Numbered from the stretch's first letter, positions 34,774 through 44,234 are shown. The stretch is DNA of 64,000 bases from Bradyrhizobium tropiciagri (GCF_018130545.1 NZ_JAFCKF010000014.1:55945-119944), one strand, 5' to 3'. The notes: generated from the letters alone by a model not told the origin. Program-made: numbers and translations.

Positions 34774-36657
34774 ATGCCCCTTGCTGCACCAAATGCGTGG
34801 CGGCCGCGTGGCATCGCCGATCTCGAGCCCAACGCGTGGCATGTTCTCCGCCGTCACGGAAACACCTGCGTGGTCGCAGGGCCAGGCGCCGGCAAGACCG
34901 AGTTTCTGGCGCAGCGCGCCGCCTACCTTCTGGAGACTGGCGCGTGTCCGGCACCGCACCGCGTTTTGGCAATCTCCTTCAAGACAGACGCCGCCGAGAA
35001 CCTCGCAACCCGTGTGCGCGAGCGTTGCGACCGCGCGCAAGCCGATCGGTTTGTGTCGATGACTTTCGACGCGTTCACCAAAAGCCTCGTTGACCGCTTC
35101 TTACTGGCCCTTCCGGTCGACTGGCGCCCAAGCTACCCTTATGAAATCGCTTTTTCCAATCGTCGACAGGTCGAAGATTTCCTGACACGCGCGCGGCTTG
35201 CCGCGCCTCAGCAGCGGCAGGCGGCTATTGCTGGCTTCGGCGCAGCCGATTTCGAATCCAAGATTATCGGCGCCTTTCGCCTGCCGCTTCAGGCAATGGC
35301 GCCGGCGACGGCGATTGAGTTTGTGATCGAGCGCTGGTGGAGCGAACTGCTGCGTCGGCCCGGTCGGTCTCACCTGACATTCATCATGCTAAATCGCATG
35401 GCGGAACTGCTATTGCGCGCCCGGCCGCAAATCGCGCGCGCCTTGCACGCGACCTATCCGTTCGTGTTTGTCGATGAGTTCCAGGACACGACCCACGCGC
35501 AGTATGATTTTCTAGTTTCCGCGTTTGGTGATCCGCGGATTACCATAACGGCGGTTGGCGACGACAAGCAGCGCATCATGGTCTGGGCGGGCGCGCGCAC
35601 CGATGCGTTCGATCGCTTCGAAGCGGAACTGGCTGCCGAGCGGGTACCGCTCGTGTTCAATTTCCGATCGTCGCCAGACCTTGTCCGAATTCAGCACGTC
35701 GTAGCTCAGGCGCTGGACGCCGGCGCGATCCCAACCATCGCGCAATCTGGCCGACAGGTGAATGGTGACGTCGCTCAAGTCTGGACATGTCCCACCGTGG
35801 CCGGCGAGGCGCAGCATCTGGCGCGGTGGTTGGCACAAGACATGGCTTCTCGCGGAACGCGCCCTCGCGACTACGCCATCCTTGTGCGACAGACCGCGGA
35901 TCGGTTCGAGCACCAGCTCGCGCCCGCAGTGGCGGCATTCAATCTTCATCTTCGCAACGAAAGCCGCGCGCTCGGCAGGACCACGTTGCAGGATCTGCTT
36001 GTCGACGTCTATGCCGGAATAGCGCAAGCCGTACTGCGTCTTGGCGCTGTTCGTCGCGTGCCGACGTCGTGGCAATTGGCGTTGGACGCTGTGCTTCGGC
36101 TGCGCGACGTCGATCACGACGACGAACTGGCTTGTCTGCGCGCGGAAGAGGGCTTGAGCGCGTTTCTGCACGGCTTGCGCACGACTATGGCGGCAGCACC
36201 GCCCTCAACGGCGGCGGCGGAGGCGCTTGCTGATCAGGTGCTTGCCTTCCTCGATCCGCGCGCCCTGGCTCAGTCCTTTTCGGAATATGCGACAGGCGAA
36301 GCGCTCGACATTGCGCTCGAAGCCTTTCGATTGCATCTTGCTACTTGTGCAGACGGCAGTCCTGATTGGGTGACTTGCCTCGATCGCTTTGCCGGCGTCG
36401 ATCAGGTGCCGTTAATGACTGTGCACAAGAGCAAGGGCCTCGAGTACGACACCATCATCTTCGTCGGTCTCGACGATGCAACGTGGTGGAGTCACAGCGC
36501 CGGCAATCCAGAAGGGATCGCTACCTTCTTTGTCGCGCTGTCTCGCGCCAAGCAGCGCGCAATTTTCACTTTCTGCCGCGAGCGCGGCCAACGCGCTCGC
36601 GTCGCCGATCTCTATGCCTTGCTCACCGCGGCTGGCGTTCCGGAGGTGGCATGCTGA
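34774..36657 (+). CDS. UvrD/Rep-family helicase (Gabija GajB-like)
   Basis: The protein has 627 aa and is an SF1A helicase. Motif I is AGPGAGKTEF (K41, T42), motif II is VDEFQDTTHAQ (D234, E235), motif III lies around GDDKQRIMVW, motif IV is FNFRSS, motif V is VHKSKGLEYDTIIF, and motif VI is FVALSRAKQ. All motor motifs appear intact. It lies 2 bases after the OLD gene and overlaps the next gene by 7 bases. In Gabija the helicase partner (GajB) forms a complex with GajA and cuts or senses phage DNA during nucleotide depletion. Confidence 0.88.
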   Translation: MPLAAPNAWRPRGIADLEPNAWHVLRRHGNTCVVAGPGAGKTEFLAQRAAYLLETGACPAPHRVLAISFKTDAAENLATRVRERCDRAQADRFVSMTFDAFTKSLVDRFLLALPVDWRPSYPYEIAFSNRRQVEDFLTRARLAAPQQRQAAIAGFGAADFESKIIGAFRLPLQAMAPATAIEFVIERWWSELLRRPGRSHLTFIMLNRMAELLLRARPQIARALHATYPFVFVDEFQDTTHAQYDFLVSAFGDPRITITAVGDDKQRIMVWAGARTDAFDRFEAELAAERVPLVFNFRSSPDLVRIQHVVAQALDAGAIPTIAQSGRQVNGDVAQVWTCPTVAGEAQHLARWLAQDMASRGTRPRDYAILVRQTADRFEHQLAPAVAAFNLHLRNESRALGRTTLQDLLVDVYAGIAQAVLRLGAVRRVPTSWQLALDAVLRLRDVDHDDELACLRAEEGLSAFLHGLRTTMAAAPPSTAAAEALADQVLAFLDPRALAQSFSEYATGEALDIALEAFRLHLATCADGSPDWVTCLDRFAGVDQVPLMTVHKSKGLEYDTIIFVGLDDATWWSHSAGNPEGIATFFVALSRAKQRAIFTFCRERGQRARVADLYALLTAAGVPEVAC

Positions 36658-38024
36658 CTCCAGGGAACAACGCGCTCGCGCTTCGCATTGCCGAGGTTCT
36701 GAAGAACCGATGCACCCACGAAACGCTGACCGGTGCGGCTGAGGACGCGGGGTTCATCCTTGGCGCGGAAGGTTCCAAGCGCGACCGCGTGCTTGGCGGC
36801 CTGAAGGCCACCGAACGCAAGACCCTTGCCGTGATTGCCGAGCGCGTGGGTCGCCGGTTTGCTGACTTCGATCTGGAAGAGACCGGATGTCTTGTTTGTG
36901 AGGAAGGTGAGCCGCCGATCAGCGAGATCACACGGCGCGATATCGCGAAGGCCTTTGGACACGAACTCGGCGGCGAGCTCGCGATCGATGACGTTTTGAG
37001 GCCGTTGTGGCCGATCGACAGCATGGGCGATACCTTCTTTTCCAATCGCTCGCTTGCGCAGCAGGTCGTGCGGCATATGGTCGTCAATCCGACGGATTGG
37101 GATGCCGAGCACCTGTTCGGTGAACTGAGCGCGTTTACTTGCTCACGCTCACGTTTCGCACGTCTTCTCGAAGCGGTGATGCACCCGCTGGCACGACGCG
37201 GACCTGAGGTCCAACGTCTCGCGAGCGAATTGAATGAAATCCTGCGAAGGGACGGCTACAGACTAGAAGCGACTGGCGAGGCTTCTGGGTATCCGGTCTA
37301 TGCTCTTTCGCGCATTCACCGTGGGGTCTCAGGTTCGCCAAAGAACCTGATCTTTGCCTCAACAGGCCCGAAACCTGAGTTGGGCTTCGCCGATGCTGTC
37401 AACAATGACGTCGTCATCCTGGCTGGTGCCGATCACTGCCTGATCTATGACCGGCCGATACGCAGAGACGGTCTCCTGTGGTCGGAACTTGTTGGCTGGT
37501 GGGGTGAGCAGCATCCAGATGAAACCGACGTTGCCAAATCGCTCGGACATCGCCTGCGCGCTTCGCTGGATTCCCTGGCCGAGCAGGGGCTCTTCGACAA
37601 CTACTTTCGGCGCTATCGGCCGATACTGAAGTCCAACCTTCCTGCGCTTATTCCTCAAGTCTATCTGCATTACGATCCGGCTGTGGTGCGGACCTTGAGA
37701 CACCGCACATCTTTCCCGCGCCAGCGGATGGATTTCCTTCTGTTGCTGCCCAATAGCGCGAGGATTGTGATCGAGGTAGACGGTCAGCATCACTTTGCTC
37801 GTAATGACAAGCCATCGCTTCCTGCTTATTCAGAGATGGTGTCGGCTGATCGTGACTTGCGGTTGGCGGGCTATGAGATTTTTCGGTTTGGCGCGAACGA
37901 ACTGGTGGGCGGCGGGGCGCAAGCGCTGATCGAACGGTTCTTTGACCGGCTGTTTCAACTTCATGGAGTCGGGTCTGCCGCCACCGGCGAGACACCGATC
38001 GAGCGGCCGGAGGCATCCCGCTAA
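36651..38024 (+). CDS. AbiJ-like N-terminal region with DUF559-type nuclease domain
   Basis: The protein has 457 aa. The N-terminal 70 residues (LRIAEVLKNRCTHETLTGAA) resemble the AbiJ-type domains of abortive-infection proteins. The C-terminal 120 residues hold a Vsr/DUF559-type restriction fold: R-x-MDFLLLLPN with D361, VIEVDGQHHF with E375 and D377, then DRDLRLAGYEIFRFGANEL. The middle part is helical and unassigned. ATG at 36651 follows GGAGGTGGC and overlaps the helicase stop by 7 bases. It extends the Gabija-like pair with an extra nuclease. Confidence 0.78.
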   Translation: MLTPGNNALALRIAEVLKNRCTHETLTGAAEDAGFILGAEGSKRDRVLGGLKATERKTLAVIAERVGRRFADFDLEETGCLVCEEGEPPISEITRRDIAKAFGHELGGELAIDDVLRPLWPIDSMGDTFFSNRSLAQQVVRHMVVNPTDWDAEHLFGELSAFTCSRSRFARLLEAVMHPLARRGPEVQRLASELNEILRRDGYRLEATGEASGYPVYALSRIHRGVSGSPKNLIFASTGPKPELGFADAVNNDVVILAGADHCLIYDRPIRRDGLLWSELVGWWGEQHPDETDVAKSLGHRLRASLDSLAEQGLFDNYFRRYRPILKSNLPALIPQVYLHYDPAVVRTLRHRTSFPRQRMDFLLLLPNSARIVIEVDGQHHFARNDKPSLPAYSEMVSADRDLRLAGYEIFRFGANELVGGGAQALIERFFDRLFQLHGVGSAATGETPIERPEASR

Positions 38025-38944
38025 TGGGGCAGGTGACCCAGTTTTTTCAGCCGCCGCTTTATTGGCAACAGTTCGAGGATCTGACCCAGTCGGTCGTCGA
38101 ACTCGTTTATGGAATCGCGACGGCCGATAAGATCGGTCGGCCCGGACAGGCCCAGGAAGGGGTGGATGTCTACGCCGCCAGAACTAGCGTTGGCTCAATC
38201 GGCGTGCAATGCAAACGTCTCGACGACCTGGACGAGAACAACAATCCTCTTCCCGGCGGTCCGATCAACCGAAAGCTGCTCAAATCGGAATTAGATAAAG
38301 CGCTTGCCTTTCGGCCGAAACTCGACATCTGGGTTTTGGCAACGACGGCAAAACGGGACGCCGGGATACAACGCCAAGCCCGACTGCTTGACGAGGAACA
38401 TCGGGCGGCGGGTCGCTTCCAGGTGCAGCTCTGGTTTTGGGACGACTATGTTACATGGCTGAATGCCTATTCCGATCTCCAGCGGCGGTACTACGATCAA
38501 ATCATTGGCGTCCGGAACGCGCGCGACCAGGATCGCTTGATCCTTGAGACGATCGCAATCGCCTTCCATCGCCCGGCGTTCACCGATCCGCTTGGGCAGG
38601 AACATTTTGACGATTTCTTGCAGGCCTTGAAGGACACACAGGCTGCACTTCGGACAGGGGAGCTCGTCGACCGTCAGAGTCGTCACGTGATCCGCAAAGC
38701 TATCGGCGGTTGGCGGTATCTCGAGGAACCGGCTTGGAGAGCGGGTCTGAAGGACCTGGACGATGAATTGACCGAGCTACGGGGATTGCTCGTCGCCGGG
38801 ATCAAGGATGGTCGCTTGGAACAACGGCACGGATATCTCGACGTGCGGGATCATCGTTTGGGACGCGATCTTGAACGGCGTCGTCATGATTGCCTTGTTC
38901 GGCTTAACGACTTGTTGGTTCGCGCTGCTCTGCGCCCGATCTGA
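38024..38944 (+). CDS. Mrr-like/restriction-fold nuclease protein
   Basis: The protein has 306 aa. The N-terminal domain has FEDLTQSVVELVYG, GRPGQAQEGVDVYA and IGVQCKRLD, giving D48 and Q62-x-K64, the pattern of Mrr-cat-type PD-(D/E)xK nucleases used as effectors in defence proteins. The C-terminal 170 residues are helical with unknown role (sensor or oligomerisation domain by analogy). It overlaps the preceding gene by one base (TAATG). It is the fourth and last gene of the operon. Confidence 0.78.
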   Translation: MGQVTQFFQPPLYWQQFEDLTQSVVELVYGIATADKIGRPGQAQEGVDVYAARTSVGSIGVQCKRLDDLDENNNPLPGGPINRKLLKSELDKALAFRPKLDIWVLATTAKRDAGIQRQARLLDEEHRAAGRFQVQLWFWDDYVTWLNAYSDLQRRYYDQIIGVRNARDQDRLILETIAIAFHRPAFTDPLGQEHFDDFLQALKDTQAALRTGELVDRQSRHVIRKAIGGWRYLEEPAWRAGLKDLDDELTELRGLLVAGIKDGRLEQRHGYLDVRDHRLGRDLERRRHDCLVRLNDLLVRAALRPI

Positions 38945-39063
38945 CGTGCTCGACCAAAGATCAGTTGGCAGCGGGCACGGATCCACGAAGCTGGTGCCTT
39001 CTCCAGCGTTTTTCCCGGCTGCGTTGGGTGTAAACCGGGAACCCGGCGCCGATCGATTGCCGA

Positions 39064-39624
39064 TTATTTCATGGCCTTCACACGGTCTCTGACGACTGCA
39101 GCATGGCCTTGGTAGATTCCGCAGTCCAGCGCGAGCTTGTAAAACTCCTCGGCGGCCAGCTCCGTGTCGATCGACAAGCCAAATCTGCGGGTAAGATCCC
39201 GCGCTAGTGCTCCCAACTCCAAAGCATCGCTTGGGCCGACGTGACCATAAGAGTGAGCTCTCTGAGCGAATATATTGACAGCGTCCTTTGGCAGTTCCGT
39301 CCCTGAGATAAAGTATCGCAGATGTCTGAGAAAGTTCGGATGCCGGTAGATATCATCGCCTGTCGTCTTGTTCCGCTCGAAAAGGGATCGATAGGAGCCT
39401 TTGATGCGCCCGGTACGAAACGAGGGATCCTCGAAGTATTTCAACCGGACCTCCGGGATTGCCTTTCGCTGCAGTAACGATCTCATGAGCGCCAATGAAA
39501 GCTCACCATTGCGCTCAGCCAGGCTATGGTCGCCGAAGAGCAGCTCCTGGCGTAGTTTTATCTCCTCCAGGATTCGGTTCTCTTCGGGTGTCAGTTCGAT
39601 AGCGCCAATTGCAACGTCGTTCAA
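39064..39624 (-). CDS. Hypothetical helical protein (186 aa)
   Basis: All-helical appearance with a central basic segment (SFRTGRIKGSYRSLFERNKT) and a C-terminal half rich in short helices (ALELGALARDLTRRFGLSID). No motif is recognised. It is the last gene of the minus-strand set 39064-42746, 28 bases after the zinc-ribbon gene, and is convergent with the nuclease operon (119-base gap). Confidence 0.65.
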   Translation of the reverse strand: MNDVAIGAIELTPEENRILEEIKLRQELLFGDHSLAERNGELSLALMRSLLQRKAIPEVRLKYFEDPSFRTGRIKGSYRSLFERNKTTGDDIYRHPNFLRHLRYFISGTELPKDAVNIFAQRAHSYGHVGPSDALELGALARDLTRRFGLSIDTELAAEEFYKLALDCGIYQGHAAVVRDRVKAMK

Positions 39625-39652
39625 AGCGTCCTCTCGTCAGTTCGGATGTCGA

Positions 39653-40279
39653 TTATTCTTTCGGTGGTTGATGGCCAAGCCGCATGGCTTGCTTGCGCTG
39701 TGCGGACGTTAGCGCGCGCCAGAAAAAATGGACTTTGTCGCTTGCCATCTCCTGTAGGTCGGTCGCGTGCTGCTTCCTGCGTAGCGTAACCTTAAAAAAC
39801 GACGGCGAGTGATCAATGCGATTGCGACGTAGCCTCCAGAACACGACAAACGCTTGTTTTGGCGTCAGCTTTTTGTTCTTTCGATAGTAGGCAAGAGCGT
39901 TGTCGAGAATGTTCGAATGCTCGGCGCGAGCGAGTGCCTCGAGGGCCTTGGTGCAGGAATCGAGGCGCATCTGCTGAGTAAGCCTATCGAGTTGCTTTTT
40001 GGCTTCCTTGGCTGTGAGGCGGCGACTTCCATCGTAAACTGCGACGTCGAACTGCAGGATGCAGTGCGATCCGACTTGCAGCGCCCGTCCGGTGAACCTG
40101 TTGCTGATTTCGAAATGATATCGTAGGCCGTCCTGACCGCACAGCTCGCACGTCTCGCAGGGCTCTTCGTGATCCTCAGTGTTTCCGGTGAAATACCATT
40201 CCTCGAACGCTTTCGGCAGTGTGTCTCCCACCGAATGAGGCAGGATGCTGTCTCGAACACGCTGGGAATAGGATTGCAT
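39653..40279 (-). CDS. Hypothetical zinc-ribbon-like protein (208 aa)
   Basis: Near residue 40 it has CETCELCGQDGLRYHFEI and, about 25 residues later, GSHCI, which together could bind one zinc ion. The remainder is helical and strongly basic (WRLRRNRIDHSP, KVTLRRKQH), consistent with nucleic-acid contact. It lies 27 bases downstream of the two-TM gene and 28 upstream of the 186-aa gene on the same strand. No known family is assigned. Confidence 0.68.
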   Translation of the reverse strand: MQSYSQRVRDSILPHSVGDTLPKAFEEWYFTGNTEDHEEPCETCELCGQDGLRYHFEISNRFTGRALQVGSHCILQFDVAVYDGSRRLTAKEAKKQLDRLTQQMRLDSCTKALEALARAEHSNILDNALAYYRKNKKLTPKQAFVVFWRLRRNRIDHSPSFFKVTLRRKQHATDLQEMASDKVHFFWRALTSAQRKQAMRLGHQPPKE

Positions 40280-40306
40280 GGCTCGGACACCGGTGAAAAT
40301 CTGTGT

Positions 40307-41737
40307 CTACGGCGGCGGCTTGGGCGGTGGTGTTTGAATCTGCGCGGGACCCGGTCCTCCGCTTGCGGTGGTAGGCGAGGGTGTGACGTCGCTTAGCGTG
40401 TACACGCCAGAAGCAACGAGAGCCGCGATCAGCAGCGCGTAAACCACCAGCAGGACCCCGCGGGTTTCCCGATAGTTTTTCATCGCTTGTTCGATTGGCG
40501 CTTCGGCTATTTCCTCTCGCTCGCGAACAGAAATGTAACTGTAGAGACTTTGTATCCAGCTTCGCCGCGAAGAGGCCTGACTTTCGAAGAAAGAACCATT
40601 GATCCGCCATTGCAAAACGAACGACACGCAGATGAATGCAGCAGCCGCAAAGTAGAATATCGATGTAACCAGAACGCCTGACGTTTTGGTCGTATCGCCC
40701 AGGGTCTTCAATATGAACGGCGCCGCGGAGACGGCCAGGTCACGCCAGAGAGTAGCGGCGAGATCTTGTGCCCGCTGTGCGACCTTCTGGGTTTCGTCAA
40801 TGACGGTCTTGCGCAGATCGGCGAGCGCCTTCAGGGTTTCACGGCTTGATGATTGAACATGAGCCTCATAAGCGGCTTTCGCTGCCTCGAGCGCTTGTTC
40901 CAGTGTCGTTGCAAGGTCCTGCTGAGGTCGGCTGGCGCGAGCCAGCTCTCCGGAAAAGAGCAGGTGGCGTGCCTCGATGTCCGTTCCGGAAAGAAAAACC
41001 CACGAGGCGGCTTCGGTCAGCGGAACGCGTGCGCCGGGCAGGGCATGATCGTCAGCTTTGATACGATAGATTGGAGGTGTGGCCGCGGCCTGCAGCCAGA
41101 CTTGACCGTCCTCAAGCCATACGCGGGACACGAGTCCGCCCAGCAAGCGCCGAGCCGCAACGGCATCCCATGCTTGATACGCCGCCGACGAGGCTGCCGG
41201 CATCGTTACCAGCATCCATGGATTGAGATCGGTCGCCACCTCACGATCCGGAACAAAATCGCGGACATATCGGGTAGGATCGATAACGCCAAGCAGAGTT
41301 TCCGGAGTTGCGATTGGTTGTTCGAAATCCCATGGCACGACATCTAATCCGCGTGTGCGGAATGCCTGAGCGACATTGAAATCGGCGATTGCAAGTCGCG
41401 CCAGGACGGCCCGCTGCGCCAAGTACCGAGGAATGCTGGACTGGAAAATAAAGAAAGCGCAGGCATCGGCCTTCGGCTTTCCAATTGTGATCACGACCGC
41501 GCGCGCGGGGTCGAATACATCGCCCGTGACGAGGTCGCCGCCAAGAGCCGTATTGTACACTTGCACGGATGTGAACGGCGATGGCACATCGTCCGCGAAT
41601 CGGAGCCACGCCACCTGCGCCTCGGCCGACAACAGCCGCCCGCTGAGGACGAGGGCATCGACACGCTCGTTTGCCGACGCGCCACTGGCGACCAGCTCAC
41701 GTACGCGTTCGACCAGATGTGCTGAGCTCGAGGTCAT
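40307..41737 (-). CDS. Two-TM protein with large cytosolic N-terminal part
   Basis: The protein has 476 aa. The N-terminal 280 residues are a soluble domain. A coiled-coil-like stretch (about 280-330, LEQALEAAKAAYEAHVQ) follows, then membrane segments near 355-378 (VTSIFYFAAAAFICVSFVL) and 430-450 (VLLVVYALLIAALVASGVYTL), and a proline-rich tail. The start overlaps the NA37 gene by 41 bases, so the two are probably coupled. Cytosolic sensor plus two-helix membrane anchor is a common layout for membrane-acting defence effectors. No named family is recognised. Confidence 0.72.
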   Translation of the reverse strand: MTSSSAHLVERVRELVASGASANERVDALVLSGRLLSAEAQVAWLRFADDVPSPFTSVQVYNTALGGDLVTGDVFDPARAVVITIGKPKADACAFFIFQSSIPRYLAQRAVLARLAIADFNVAQAFRTRGLDVVPWDFEQPIATPETLLGVIDPTRYVRDFVPDREVATDLNPWMLVTMPAASSAAYQAWDAVAARRLLGGLVSRVWLEDGQVWLQAAATPPIYRIKADDHALPGARVPLTEAASWVFLSGTDIEARHLLFSGELARASRPQQDLATTLEQALEAAKAAYEAHVQSSSRETLKALADLRKTVIDETQKVAQRAQDLAATLWRDLAVSAAPFILKTLGDTTKTSGVLVTSIFYFAAAAFICVSFVLQWRINGSFFESQASSRRSWIQSLYSYISVREREEIAEAPIEQAMKNYRETRGVLLVVYALLIAALVASGVYTLSDVTPSPTTASGGPGPAQIQTPPPKPPP

Positions 41738-42746
41738 CGAGTGTAATCGTGTCCTTGATGATGATCTCGCCTTTGTCGCGATTCACCGATACTACCGAAG
41801 GCGTCAAACTGATCGGGAAGGTCAGCTTGACGCCGCTTAACGTTTCCACTCGCCGGTTTCTGGGCGGGGGAATTGCGTTCTTTTGGAGAACGAACGATTC
41901 TCCAGCCATTCCTTCACGCTTCAGTTTTGCCTTGAAGTCCGTCACGACTGGACTGTCGTCAGGGAGGGGGCCGAAAATACTTTTCAACCAATTTTCAGCG
42001 TTCTCGCCATCAACAGAACCGCCCGACCGGCTTGCATCGTAAAGACGCTGCGCCAGATTCTTCATCGTGTCTGGTGGAAGCACGTCTTTGTACTTTTGAG
42101 CGATATTGCGGGTGACATCTACAATTGTCTTGGTCAACTCATCTTCCGTTCGCTGACGCCGGACCAGCAAGAATTGCTCGAAGTAAGCAGCAGGCCGCTG
42201 CGGGTTCTGCCGATCGATAACGCAGACTTGGTCTCCCTCTTTATGCAGCTTGATGAGTGCAGCCTTTTGCAATGCATTCCGGTTCTGCACAAAGTTTCGT
42301 TCGATTTCGCCAAAGGTTGGCTTTGGCTTCCCCGCGCGTCCGCGGCTGACATCGTAGTCGTAGCCGAGAACCTTTTCGTCCTCGAATTTCAGAAGCGCAA
42401 ACAAGCGACCGCTTGAACAGGAGAGCGAAAAGATCAGGAAGGCCCCGACCGCCGTGCTTCCCCCGTGGGCCTGATTGAATGCCGTCGCCAGCTTCTCACT
42501 CTCTTCCTGGAAAGTTGCCTTGTCTCGGCTGATGCGGGCGAGCTGTGCTCGGACCGGCGCATCCTCCAAGAACTCGTACCGGTTTCCGCTGTTGACGGAT
42601 CGAACACGGCCCAAAAAGAAGGCCGCATGTCGTCCTGCATCGAAGGCCGTCAATAGCTGAAAGTGTTCCTGACCCGGGCCGACGATGTGAAACACGCTCT
42701 GATCAATGCGCAGGCTTTCAAGTTCCTGCTCAGTAAGAAAAGCCAT
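41697..42746 (-). CDS. NA37/NdpA-like nucleoid-associated protein
   Basis: The protein has 349 aa, the usual length of 37-kDa nucleoid-associated proteins (YejK/NdpA). Matching blocks are the early domain with RYEFLEDAPVRAQLARI, the core VGAFLIFSLSCSSGRLFALLKFEDEKVLGYD, and the C-terminal beta-region with RRVETLSGVKLTFPI. It is the first gene of the minus-strand four-gene set. Stand-alone NdpA is a housekeeping DNA-binding protein; here it heads an operon with a two-TM protein inside a defence island, which suggests a recruited DNA sensor. That role is an inference. Confidence 0.72.
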   Translation of the reverse strand: MAFLTEQELESLRIDQSVFHIVGPGQEHFQLLTAFDAGRHAAFFLGRVRSVNSGNRYEFLEDAPVRAQLARISRDKATFQEESEKLATAFNQAHGGSTAVGAFLIFSLSCSSGRLFALLKFEDEKVLGYDYDVSRGRAGKPKPTFGEIERNFVQNRNALQKAALIKLHKEGDQVCVIDRQNPQRPAAYFEQFLLVRRQRTEDELTKTIVDVTRNIAQKYKDVLPPDTMKNLAQRLYDASRSGGSVDGENAENWLKSIFGPLPDDSPVVTDFKAKLKREGMAGESFVLQKNAIPPPRNRRVETLSGVKLTFPISLTPSVVSVNRDKGEIIIKDTITLDDLELSTSGRTRT

Positions 42747-42838
42747 GGCACTATCCTAGAACAAATAGAGAACATTGGCAATTGTCTTGGTTTTCTGTAC
42801 CTTAATTACCCCGCATCCCATTAAGAATCCTGCATTTT

Positions 42839-42852
42839 GTGGAGTACTCCAC
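42839..42852. promoter_or_regulatory. 14-bp perfect palindrome between divergent genes
   Basis: GTGGAGTACTCCAC is a perfect palindrome flanked by A/T-rich sequence. It lies 93 bases before the NA37 operon and 215 bases before the HNH gene start, the right place for a shared operator. The binding protein is unknown. Confidence 0.5.
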
Positions 42853-43066
42853 TTAAAATTGAAGCTGTGGGATTGTTTATAGGATGGTTGAAAGAGGGTG
42901 GGCGGGATGTTTCAGGGTCGATAGGTCGCATCAAGCCACTTCGTTATTTCGTCCGATCGAAGAAGACAGAAGCCTGACTTGGACGGGCAGAAGGCCCAAT
43001 ACCGGTCTGGCTACGGGAAGAAGTGAAAGTGCTGAAGTTAAAGCGCGACGCTTTCCTGATGAGGAA

Positions 43067-43822
43067 ATGACCTTGAGCCGCATTGACCGAGAAGAGCCAG
43101 GGACTAGCGTCCAGCCCGACAGTGGGATTAACAGAACCGATCTCGCTTTCATCGGCTATGGCATGAGCACGACGCAGGCCGTCAAACTGAGAAAGGACGG
43201 TTACACCGCAACGAAACTCAAACAGATGCAGCGTGCCGACCTGAAGCGGCTCGGTCTGAACAAGCTTGTGGTTGACAATATCCTCGGAGATGGCCGTCCG
43301 CCTCCGCCGGCCAAGAACCTGATCGAAGTCCTATTCGCCAACGCATTCACTTGCTGTGTATGCCGAAGGCCCAAGCGGGGCGTGATCGTTCATCACATCA
43401 ACAAGTGGGCGGAAACACGCGACCATCGTGTGGCCAACCTGTCCGTGCTTTGCACGCTGGACCATGCAAAGGTTCACACCAAAAGTGAGCTGACACAAAA
43501 TATCGATGTCGCAATGCTCCGCGGCTTGAAGAAACAATGGGAAGCTGAGGTGGCCGAGATGGGCACCAAGGCCATTCTCGATCAGTCCCGTGAGAATCAT
43601 TCGGCGTGGGTCTACTTTAACCATCAGCGCCTCTTCGAACTTGCGGCTCAGCAGGGCGTCGTGTTCAAAGACCTGGACGGGTACGACACCGCTAGGGCTT
43701 TGGATTCTGCGCTGTTCTTCGCGCGGGCTGTAGATTCGCCGCGGGTTCGGAGGATAGATCTTCGCCGGGATACCTTCTTCGATATCCCGGTGCTGGCCTG
43801 TTTTAGACGTCAATGGGCTTAA
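43067..43822 (+). CDS. HNH endonuclease-domain protein
   Basis: The protein has 251 aa from ATG 43067. A helical hairpin comes first (about 20-65, YGMSTTQAVKLRKDG, ADLKRLGLNKLV). The HNH/zinc-type nuclease domain follows: CCVCRRPKRGVIVHHINKW, then NLSVLCTLDHAKVHT, with paired Cys and catalytic His. The C-terminal 110 residues are unassigned. The frame is open upstream to ATG 42884, which would add 61 residues of unlikely composition. GAGGAA lies very close to 43067, so the start is uncertain. It is divergent from the NA37 operon. Confidence 0.75.
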   Translation: MTLSRIDREEPGTSVQPDSGINRTDLAFIGYGMSTTQAVKLRKDGYTATKLKQMQRADLKRLGLNKLVVDNILGDGRPPPPAKNLIEVLFANAFTCCVCRRPKRGVIVHHINKWAETRDHRVANLSVLCTLDHAKVHTKSELTQNIDVAMLRGLKKQWEAEVAEMGTKAILDQSRENHSAWVYFNHQRLFELAAQQGVVFKDLDGYDTARALDSALFFARAVDSPRVRRIDLRRDTFFDIPVLACFRRQWA

Positions 43823-43916
43823 TCTGAAAATCGCATTAGGCTGAATTGGCCAGCAGACAACCCGGAACAAAGCTAACCCATGCTAGTTAGCAGGCAGTTC
43901 TAGGGGCAACGGTGCC

Positions 43917-44072
43917 GTGTGCGAGAAATGCGACGAACTTGACGAGAAGATCGCTCATGTAAAGAGACTATCTCAACCCGCCTTGGACCGGCTCACATTG
44001 GACAACTTCGCAGCTCTTGTAGAGCAATATGAGAGCGAGAAGAAAGCTCTCCACCCGGGAGATCGAGGGTAG
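43917..44072 (+). CDS. Small CxxC protein (51 aa)
   Basis: GTG at 43917 follows TAGGGG by about 10 bases and reads MCEKCDELDEKIAHVKRL ... LVEQYESEKKALHPGD. A single CxxC near the start and a charged helix make up the protein. Similar short proteins are common in Bradyrhizobium. The function is unknown. It marks the return to small stress-type genes after the defence island. Confidence 0.55.
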   Translation: MCEKCDELDEKIAHVKRLSQPALDRLTLDNFAALVEQYESEKKALHPGDRG

Positions 44073-44234
44073 TGCCGCCACTGTTGGCGGCCTCCTTCAT
44101 TCCGCGGTTTCATTGTCATCGTCTTCGGACAAGACGTGTGATCATGCGAGATTGCAGCCTTGTTCGGCAGGATCACCCGGCTTGAGCCCAAGCCGCATGA
44201 TCGCAATGGGCGCGGTTGGCAAGTTTGCGGCTTG

